Shown here piece after piece: positions 32,957 through 39,554 of a stretch of DNA of 39,554 nucleotides. How positions within the stretch are numbered: position 1 is the first letter of the stretch; each line of letters opens with the position of its first letter. The DNA is from Segetibacter sp. (GTDB lineage: Bacteria; Bacteroidota; Bacteroidia; Chitinophagales; Chitinophagaceae). The translations under genes and the position numbers were made by a program. Under the pieces are notes generated by a model. It was given only the letters and a program-made list of their open reading frames with translations. It made no database searches and was not told the DNA's origin. Location: contig JAOQAJ010000143.1 of assembly GCA_025963675.1 (NCBI GenBank), positions 1 to 39,554 on the forward strand, read 5' to 3'.

Positions 32957-34038
32957 TCTGCAATTGCCGCTGCTACTACCATATGTGAAATCCAATATGC
33001 CAAAGTGCTTTCTGCGCCCTGGTTTAGGTTAATGCCTTCGCTATGTAATCCATCCGCACATCCACCCGTGCTTGCATCGTACAAAGGCAGCCCCAGATCG
33101 TTAGTACCAAGAAACCATTGATAACTCTGGTACATACGGCTTAAGTATTTCTTGTTGCGGGTAACTCTAAAAGCTTGTTGATAAAAAAGAACCATTGCCA
33201 TTGCATCAATACCCTGTTGATCAAATCGTGCTGCGGCGCTTCCACGCCTAAGCCAGCCCTCGTTTCCGATAGGGCTTAAAATACCATAGTGAAACACCTT
33301 CGACTCCAGAAAACGCATAGCCTCTAAAGCGATAGTCAAATAGTTTTCATCACTTGAAACCTCATAGGCATTTAATAAAGCGAGGGGTAATATTGCGTTG
33401 TCATAGGTAAGAACCGGTTCGAACCAGTGCCACTTATTTTCTTTATTTTCTTCATACATCCCCACCATTTTATTGGCAAGTTTTATCACAAGATCTCTTT
33501 TCACATCGTCGGGATAATTGTATTTAATATATTGGCACAGGCCGACAATAGAATTAGCAATGCCGCGTACAGAAACAAGCTGGTCTATATGCCTGTATGC
33601 TTTGGAAAATATTTCCGCACCTGTTTTACTAAGCAGGTGGGAAGGAGCTTCATTAACGAGAAATCCAAGGGCCAAAATTGTGCGGCCAAAGGAGTCTTCA
33701 GACCCCCGTTCTTCATGCGCAACTTTAGTATAGCTCATAAAATTCTTAAACTCGCCATTCTCCGTCTGCATGTAGTGAATAAAGCTTAAGTATACCTGCA
33801 GAAGTGGTAATACAGTCGGATTTTGTTTATCCTTGCACGCCCATACAGCTAATAATAAGGCCCTTGCATTATCATCTATACAATATCCTTCTTTGCGATT
33901 TGGTATGTTGAATATGGCATGTTGTATAATACCGGTATCATCTGTCAGGCTTTTGATGTGAGAGAAATTAAATTCCGGCAAGTCTTTATTCTTTAGAACA
34001 CGCGGGTTTGAATAAAGTAATACCTCTGCTGTTTCCAT
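32953..34038 (-). CDS. Alpha/alpha-barrel glycosidase-like protein
   Basis: 361 residues, no signal peptide. A series of helical hairpins with YCIDDNARALLLAVWA, EERGSEDSFGRTILALG, WHWFEPVLTYDNAILPLALL and FDQQGIDAMAMVLFY is typical of six-hairpin (alpha/alpha)6 toroid enzymes that sit beside, or are fused to, GT4 enzymes. Acidic residues in IDDNAR and SEDSFGR could be catalytic, but the family has no reaction I can state with confidence. The gene ends with a 4-bp overlap with the GT4 downstream; 326 bp, including repeat copy 5, separates it from the upstream GT4. Confidence 0.8.
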   Translation of the reverse strand: METAEVLLYSNPRVLKNKDLPEFNFSHIKSLTDDTGIIQHAIFNIPNRKEGYCIDDNARALLLAVWACKDKQNPTVLPLLQVYLSFIHYMQTENGEFKNFMSYTKVAHEERGSEDSFGRTILALGFLVNEAPSHLLSKTGAEIFSKAYRHIDQLVSVRGIANSIVGLCQYIKYNYPDDVKRDLVIKLANKMVGMYEENKENKWHWFEPVLTYDNAILPLALLNAYEVSSDENYLTIALEAMRFLESKVFHYGILSPIGNEGWLRRGSAAARFDQQGIDAMAMVLFYQQAFRVTRNKKYLSRMYQSYQWFLGTNDLGLPLYDASTGGCADGLHSEGINLNQGAESTLAYWISHMVVAAAIAE

Positions 34039-34294
34039 AAATTTTGTTTTAATACTTATTGCAATATTGTAATTGTCTTAAGAGTCGCCTCTTAACCCAA
34101 GTTTTTATTTGGCAACCTTCATCAACTCTTTGTGTATCTCAGGTTGTGTCAACTCGAACATCCCGACAGTTGTTTCCGGACACTTGTACAGTTATTTTAT
34201 ATTCGTCATTGATAAGAAAAAAAGACAGCTTACCTGTTTATGACTGCTTGTCAATTGGTAAGTAAGATTGCTCGCGCTCCCTTTTTGCAATCAC

Positions 34295-34346
34295 GTACAA
34301 GAGTGCGACGCAACGATGTTTATAGTAGCACATCCGCCCGGCTCAT
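34295..34346 (+). repeat. Dispersed intergenic repeat, copy 5
   Basis: GTACAAGAGTGCGACGCAAC, then GATGTTTATAGTAGCA and a GGCTCA end. It is the best-preserved copy; 20 bases are identical to copy 2. It lies in the gap between two glycosyl genes. Confidence 0.65.
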
Positions 34347-34364
34347 AAAAGCAATTAATGTTTT

Positions 34365-35567
34365 CTAGTTAACGTATTGATTGGTTAACCCAGGTGTAAA
34401 TAAGGGAACTTCCAAAATGTTTAGAAATAAATTGGTATGCTTTTGACCTACTTTTTCCCACGTTGTATTCCTCGTTTTAAGGAAAGCGTTATTACTCATT
34501 TCTTTTTTCAGTTCAGGGTTTTTAAGAATCCTGATTGCATGTTCCGCAAGTTCATGATCCTTACCCTGGGTTAGAATGACGCCTGTTCTTTCATCCAGCA
34601 TTTCCTTTGCTAAAACAAATGAATTTGAAATGATCGGGCACCCGGCACTCATTGCATATAAGAACGTACCACTAACTGCCTGGTTGGGATCTTTTGAAGT
34701 AAAGAGGTATATATCCGTCAGGGTTAAATATTCCATCAGTTTTTTTGTAGGAACATATTCATTAATTAGTCTTACGTTTTCTTCAAGTCCATTATCAACT
34801 ATTAGTTGCTGTAAATAGTTGCGGTATTTTTCTCCTTCCTCCTCTAATAAATTAGGATGCGTTTGACCCAGAACAATATAAACGGCATCAGGAAAACTTT
34901 CACTAATTTCTTTCATAGCTAAGATGCCCTTTTCGATTCCTTTGTTAGGGCTCAACAGGCCAAATGTGGTAAGCACATGTTTATTGTTGAGATTGTATTT
35001 AAGTTTTAACTCGTCACTATGTCTTGTGCTGTTTGCGTGCGTCCCGTGCGGTATTATGATTACTTTATCGGAACCTAACTGGTAGTCTTCCTTCAGTATC
35101 CTCGCAGAGTTTTTAGTCATCACAATAACTCTATCAGCAAGCAATCCTATTGCCTGAACGATGTGTAACATTTTTACCGCAGGAGCAGGAAGCACCGTAT
35201 GAAAACGAATGATGAAAGGCTTTTCAATCAATGATAAAAAGCCAAGTAAATATTCACCCAGTTCCCCACCGAATAAACCAAACTCGTGTTCTATACAAAG
35301 AAGTTTAATAGTAGGATCTTTGTTAATGTTCTTGGCGGTTTCAAGACACGAATCCAGTAGGTGCCCGTCCATTACCATAGTAACCGGTGATTCATATAGC
35401 TTGAAATTCCTTTTTTTATCGAGAGCGCAAATATTAATAACCATTTCTTTCGCTATTTCGTTGTCAATGGCATTTACGAGATCCTGGGTAAAGCTGGCAA
35501 TTCCACATTTGCGTGGTGGGAAAGTACTTATAAAGAGAATCTTAGATTGCAGACCGGATGTAGCCAT
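34365..35567 (-). CDS. GT4-family glycosyltransferase
   Basis: 400 residues. FISTFPPRKCGIASFTQDLV is the N-terminal opening of a GT4 subgroup, with EHEFGLFGGELGEYL in the acceptor region, FGLLSPNKGIEKGILAM as the linker and a donor-site segment SGTFLYAMSAGCPIISNSF. The second Glu of the E-x7-E motif is not obvious in that segment, where VSGTFLYAMSAG replaces the usual EG.GL..LEA. It was probably retained for sugar transfer but should be checked. It is the first gene of the putative GT4/alpha-alpha/GT4 group. The 35568-36153 stretch upstream shows no gene I recognise. Confidence 0.88.
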   Translation of the reverse strand: MATSGLQSKILFISTFPPRKCGIASFTQDLVNAIDNEIAKEMVINICALDKKRNFKLYESPVTMVMDGHLLDSCLETAKNINKDPTIKLLCIEHEFGLFGGELGEYLLGFLSLIEKPFIIRFHTVLPAPAVKMLHIVQAIGLLADRVIVMTKNSARILKEDYQLGSDKVIIIPHGTHANSTRHSDELKLKYNLNNKHVLTTFGLLSPNKGIEKGILAMKEISESFPDAVYIVLGQTHPNLLEEEGEKYRNYLQQLIVDNGLEENVRLINEYVPTKKLMEYLTLTDIYLFTSKDPNQAVSGTFLYAMSAGCPIISNSFVLAKEMLDERTGVILTQGKDHELAEHAIRILKNPELKKEMSNNAFLKTRNTTWEKVGQKHTNLFLNILEVPLFTPGLTNQYVN

Positions 35568-36153
35568 GGTTGTAATTTATTAATGTGTTAAAAAGAGTAA
35601 AAGCATAGGTAGATGACCTACAACCTGTACATTTTAAAATTTACAGTCTGTGTGCAAAACAGAATTATAGAGAAAGTGAGAATTGTTTATAAGCAGATAT
35701 AAACAGGACTATTTGATATGGCAAAACAACCTTAAAAGCAATTAAAGATAGGTCATTTAAGCGGTGGTGATGGTTAAAGTTTAGAGCGGCTTATTCTTTA
35801 CGTGTAATAAAATCTTCTTTACAGATGTATGTTGACGCCACTGGTTGTAGTACGGTCGCTTATATCTTAGTGATGACGACAAGGCAGGTGAACCGGGTCT
35901 AGCCTTCCGGTTTGTGTTACAGGTAAAAAGATTGAACGTGTTGCAAGCCCAGGACAATGACTGGTAACCCGATTATTTGCTGATGCACCATGCCATTTTA
36001 TTTTTTGCGGACGGAACACGAACAAATGGGAAACGTGATTTGCCCCAAATATTAAATTCATTCCTGCTACGTTCAAGTAAATTGCCAAAGAAATAATTTA
36101 GATTGATCATAGGAACGGATAAAGCGATCCGCTGAATTTTAATCATCAAAAAA

Positions 36154-37515
36154 ATGAAACATCATATAGGGTTATTTATTGCCGTTTTAGTTTTAATGGG
36201 AACGGTAGCCACTTCATTGGCTCAAACGTCTACTGCCCTACCCTACCCGCCACAATACGGCAAACCATTTAAGTACGTTCCTGATCGTCGCGACGTTACT
36301 ATGTACCAGGTCAACATGCGTTCATTTAGCGCAAAAGGAGATTTCAAGGCGGTTATTGACCGTTTGGATTCAATCAAAGCCTTAGGTGTAAATGTTATTT
36401 ACCTGATGCCGGTTTTTCCTGTCGGCGTGCTTAAGTCTGTCAATTCACCGTATGCTACAAAGGATTATGACGAGGTGGGGAGTGAATTTGGAACCCTGGA
36501 GGATTTGCGTACCCTTGTAGATAAAGCTCATAAGCTGAAAATTGCAGTCTTGATGGACATCGTTGCTAATCATACTTCATGGGACCATCCCTGGATTGCT
36601 AACAAAAATTGGTACCTACAGGACTCTGCAGGTAATATAAAATACCCTAGAAATTGGAGAGACGTAGCTCAATTAAATTTTAATAACGATGACTTACGTT
36701 TAGCCCTAATAAAGTCGATGAAATCGTGGGTATATAAAGCTAATATTGATGGCTTTCGTTGTGACTATGCCGATGGCCCCCCGGTGGATTTTTGGAAACA
36801 GGCAATTGATACACTAAAAAACATTTCGACACATAAACTTTTATTGCTTGCTGAGGGAAGCCGGCCTGAACATTTTGAAGTTGGCTTCGACTATAATTTT
36901 GGTTTTAGCTTTTTTGGCAATTTAAAAAGTATTTATAAAAATAACAGGTCAGTCAGGTCGATTGATACTGTAAACCTGAGGGACTATAAAGGGACGATTT
37001 CTGAGGGACAGGGGATGGTTAGATATCTCACTAATCATGACGTAAATAGTTCAGACGGCACGCCATTAGATCTGTTTGGAGGCAAAAAAGGGTCTATGGC
37101 AGCTTTTGTAGTTGTTGCATATATGAAAGGCGTTCCAATGATTTATAACGGGCAGGAAATAGGAACGCCATTTCGATTGGTCTTTCCCTTTAAGAGCACC
37201 CCGGTAAATTGGACTCTTGATAATCCGGATGTAACAGCTGAATATAAAAAGATAATCGCTTTTAGGAACAAAAGTAAAGCTATCAGAAGAGGACGATTAA
37301 ATTCCTATAGCAGTGATGACGTGTGCGTCTTTACCAAGGAAATTGGATCAGAGAAGGTCCTGGTAATTTCAAACCTAAGGGATAAATCAGTTACCTATAA
37401 TATTCCTTCCGCCTTTGTCAATACTACATGGAAAGATGTTTTTACAGGTACGAAAACCACGTTAAATACCGAAATCAAACTGGAGCCTTATCAATATTTG
37501 GTTTTTAAAAAATAA
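36154..37515 (+). CDS. Exported GH13 alpha-amylase-family enzyme
   Basis: 453 residues with a signal peptide ending near SLAQ. The four GH13 regions are present: DIVANH (135-140), GFRCD with nucleophile Asp204, LLAEG with acid/base Glu234, and TNHD with Asp296. The C-terminal beta domain is short (about 380-453). It acts on alpha-glucans or maltodextrins in the periplasm or outside the cell. It is not linked to a SusCD pair in this window. It is divergent from the GT4 gene and converges on the L,D-transpeptidase. Confidence 0.93.
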   Translation: MKHHIGLFIAVLVLMGTVATSLAQTSTALPYPPQYGKPFKYVPDRRDVTMYQVNMRSFSAKGDFKAVIDRLDSIKALGVNVIYLMPVFPVGVLKSVNSPYATKDYDEVGSEFGTLEDLRTLVDKAHKLKIAVLMDIVANHTSWDHPWIANKNWYLQDSAGNIKYPRNWRDVAQLNFNNDDLRLALIKSMKSWVYKANIDGFRCDYADGPPVDFWKQAIDTLKNISTHKLLLLAEGSRPEHFEVGFDYNFGFSFFGNLKSIYKNNRSVRSIDTVNLRDYKGTISEGQGMVRYLTNHDVNSSDGTPLDLFGGKKGSMAAFVVVAYMKGVPMIYNGQEIGTPFRLVFPFKSTPVNWTLDNPDVTAEYKKIIAFRNKSKAIRRGRLNSYSSDDVCVFTKEIGSEKVLVISNLRDKSVTYNIPSAFVNTTWKDVFTGTKTTLNTEIKLEPYQYLVFKK

Positions 37516-37583
37516 CGACCTGCATTGGAAACAAATAAATTGCCAGAAAAATGGCTAGAACAATTTTTTCACTGGCGAACATT

Positions 37584-39239
37584 TTATAGAGGGTTTACAA
37601 ACATTTTTTTCAAAACATTTACGTCATGCTTATAAATATCATCCCTAAAATTTAATACACCTGCCTCGTCTACCCAGGCTGTGTAGTAGGTAATTAAAAC
37701 CGGTATAGGATTCTTGACCTTTACGTATTGTTCTTGTCCACTGTTCATAGCTTCATCAATCCTTTCCGGCGTCCATTCCTTTTGATCCTGCAAAACGTAG
37801 GCGGCCATTTTAGATGGATCACTTAACCTGATGCAACCATGGCTGTAAGCTCTTCTATCGCTGTTAAACAGGTTTTTGGACGGGGTATCGTGAAAATAAA
37901 TATCGAAGCTATTAGGGAACAGGAACTTCACTTTTCCGAGAGAATTTTGAGGACCAGGCAATTGCCTGATTGTCGGCAAGCCATTAGAGATACCTACCTG
38001 TTCCATGTTATTTCTAGACAGGTAGTTCGGATCTTTTTTCATCGCCGGTAATATTTCATTTTTTACGATGTTGGCCGTGACGTTCCAATAGGGACTGAAT
38101 ACGACCTGGTTTAGGTTTCCAGTGAAAATGGTTGTGTTGTGCCCCTCTTTACCCACTACTACATTCATGTCAAATACCTTGTTTTTACCTTCAAACACGT
38201 GAAGTACAAACTCCGGAATGTTAACCATAATTAATTTGCCCTCAGTGTTGTTGAGCATCCAACGCATACGTCCCATATTAAGCAGAAGTTGCTGCACTCT
38301 CCTTACCGGCGCTACATTCATTTCTTTAATTAACGCAGGCGTAACAACCCCGTCTGCCCTCAGGCCAAGACTTCTTTGAAAAGTTTTTACCGCAGTTACC
38401 AATTGATCATTAAAAACCGATGTCGTGTCTCCAGCGAACATTTCACCAGTCACCTGCAGTCTTCTTTTAATCGCCATCACCGCCGGCGAAGACATGCCTC
38501 TTGTGAGTTTTTTATCTGCAGTGGTTATACTTTGCCAGCCACCTTTTTTAGCGATCTCGAAATATTTTTGCAACTGTTCCACCAATGCTTTGTAGGCGGG
38601 GTTAACATCAGCATAATACTTGTTGTCTTTATGTTTTTTGGTTAGAATCGAGTCGGCGATGTACAAGGCGTCGACCTTTTTATACGGAACAAAACGTTCC
38701 ATCTCTTTTCTCTTAATCTCACCGCCTTTATAATTATTGACGAGGTATTGTACAAAATGTTGGGTAAGGGTAAGTTCATTGTTGACGGAGGATCTGTCGG
38801 ACGGACTTACTTTTAGTGTTTCCTGGCTAACCAGGTAATTCATCCTTTTTTTCAGATTTTTATCATCTAAAGAATTGTCGCCGCTATAAGTTGTGTAATA
38901 CTCGTGCAGGTTCCAAAAGCTCCGCCCTTGTTCGGTTATGCCATCGCCTGAAAACCATGCGAACTGGTAGTTCCTGGTGTTGTAAAAGCTTCGCATTCTT
39001 CTGCTGATAGTGTCGTAGAACTTATTAGCCACAATAAAGCTTTCTAAGGCCGAGCTATCGAGAAACAAGTCAGAATAGGAGTTTGACCGGTTAATACTGT
39101 AATCACGTTTACTTATCTTTTTTTCATTCTCGACTGCTTCAGACTGCGTTGTATCTACCTGTTTATCCTGTTGTTGATTGTTGTTTTGAGCTGTTGCGGT
39201 AAAAGAAAAAAAAAGCCCGAAGATTAGTAGTGTTTTCAT
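37584..39239 (-). CDS. YcbB-like L,D-transpeptidase
   Basis: The ORF track starts at 39356, but an AAAGGAAG ribosome site and the signal peptide MKTLLIFGLFFSFTATAQ place the start at 39239 (or the adjacent ATG at 39242), giving about 551 residues. The scaffold domain has FYNTRNYQFAWFSGDG, a peptidoglycan-binding segment follows (IKRRLQV...RSLGLRADGVV), and the YkuD domain has FHDTPSK and the nucleophile Cys in YSHGCIRL. It is exported by SPI rather than as a lipoprotein, unlike the paralogue at 13413, which may place it in a different compartment. The two share the same order of domains and strong similarity around the active site. Confidence 0.93.
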   Translation of the reverse strand: MKTLLIFGLFFSFTATAQNNNQQQDKQVDTTQSEAVENEKKISKRDYSINRSNSYSDLFLDSSALESFIVANKFYDTISRRMRSFYNTRNYQFAWFSGDGITEQGRSFWNLHEYYTTYSGDNSLDDKNLKKRMNYLVSQETLKVSPSDRSSVNNELTLTQHFVQYLVNNYKGGEIKRKEMERFVPYKKVDALYIADSILTKKHKDNKYYADVNPAYKALVEQLQKYFEIAKKGGWQSITTADKKLTRGMSSPAVMAIKRRLQVTGEMFAGDTTSVFNDQLVTAVKTFQRSLGLRADGVVTPALIKEMNVAPVRRVQQLLLNMGRMRWMLNNTEGKLIMVNIPEFVLHVFEGKNKVFDMNVVVGKEGHNTTIFTGNLNQVVFSPYWNVTANIVKNEILPAMKKDPNYLSRNNMEQVGISNGLPTIRQLPGPQNSLGKVKFLFPNSFDIYFHDTPSKNLFNSDRRAYSHGCIRLSDPSKMAAYVLQDQKEWTPERIDEAMNSGQEQYVKVKNPIPVLITYYTAWVDEAGVLNFRDDIYKHDVNVLKKMFVNPL

Positions 39240-39447
39240 CATGTAGCTTCCTTTAGCAAAAGATATGCCCATACAAGCGGCGCAGTTGGCACCTTTTTTT
39301 GGGGGACGTAATATCAGGCATCCGCGGAAAAATGCAATAAAGTGCCCTATTGCCAATCGCCCTGTAGAATTAGAAAAGCTAAAAATGAACAGGGATAAAA
39401 AAAACTACTAAAACCACAGTAGCACCAACGCTTAATTCAGGCGAATG

Positions 39448-39473
39448 AAAGGAACAACTGTTGCCGTTCCTTT
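39448..39473. terminator. Possible hairpin near the right edge
   Basis: AAAGGAAC pairs with GTTCCTTT across a 10-base loop, with a short T-run (ggttttt) several bases later on the plus strand. No gene ending here is visible, so its role is uncertain. Confidence 0.3.
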
Positions 39474-39554
39474 CCTGGTTTTTCCGCGCTGCAAGGTTGG
39501 ATAACAAGCGTTATTTTCTTTGTTTCAAGAAAAAAAGAATGTGACAAAAAGTTA

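Noticed and set aside
35867-36088. Minus-strand ORF of 73 codons before the GH13 gene
   Set aside because: No recognisable motif; the opposite strand also shows only interrupted frames.

Overview
The window looks like a chromosomal segment of a Bacteroidota bacterium, most likely a Chitinophagaceae-type soil or freshwater organism. This is inferred from low GC, A-rich leader regions with few Shine-Dalgarno sites, many SPII lipoproteins, a clade II (Sec-type) nosZ preceded by a lipoprotein cytochrome c, DUF3494/OmpA surface proteins, single-domain Rcp1-like response regulators and paired YcbB-like L,D-transpeptidases. No rRNA, tRNA, CRISPR array or intact transposase was seen.

Layout. (1) 1-3708, minus strand: the 5' end of nosZ, its upstream monoheme cytochrome c, then a two-component pair in which the response regulator is fused to a complete Crp/Fnr-type module. 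(2) 3709-4846: a decayed universal stress protein (USP) gene and a terminator. (3) 4847-10981, minus: an OmpA-family protein, a lipoprotein with four Ig-like repeats and a DUF3494 ice-binding-type domain, and a triple-PAS AraC regulator. (4) 11617-17660: two stand-alone receiver proteins, a degenerate N-terminal PEP-synthase domain protein, an L,D-transpeptidase, a CheB remnant and an HSL-type lipoprotein hydrolase. (5) 17661-26273, a stress/metal region: a secreted protein with three heavy-metal-binding motifs, a small winged-helix protein, a zinc alcohol dehydrogenase and three intact tandem-domain USPs, plus 3'-end remnants of second copies of the metal-binding and dehydrogenase genes. (6) 26699-29724: a PAS histidine kinase, a receiver protein and small hypotheticals. 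(7) 29851-35567: a GH130-type phosphorylase facing a GT4, alpha/alpha-barrel and GT4 group. (8) 36154-39239: a secreted GH13 enzyme and a second L,D-transpeptidase.

The most interesting signal is an FNR-like palindrome, TGAY-N4-RTCA, found by eye at eight intergenic places. These include upstream of the cytochrome c-nosZ unit, two intact USP genes, the USP pseudogene, the metal-binding protein and the PEP-synthase-like protein. The response regulator-Crp fusion next to nosZ is the obvious candidate reader. Together this suggests a redox/low-oxygen regulon coupling N2O respiration to USPs, metal handling and possibly carbohydrate reserve metabolism. The regulon is inferred from sequence only.

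Other signals are an intergenic repeat family (five copies), an 18-bp perfect hairpin at 12310-12355, a 125-bp element bounded by 17-bp inverted repeats at 6890-7014, and evidence of duplication and decay of a metal-binding/dehydrogenase module.
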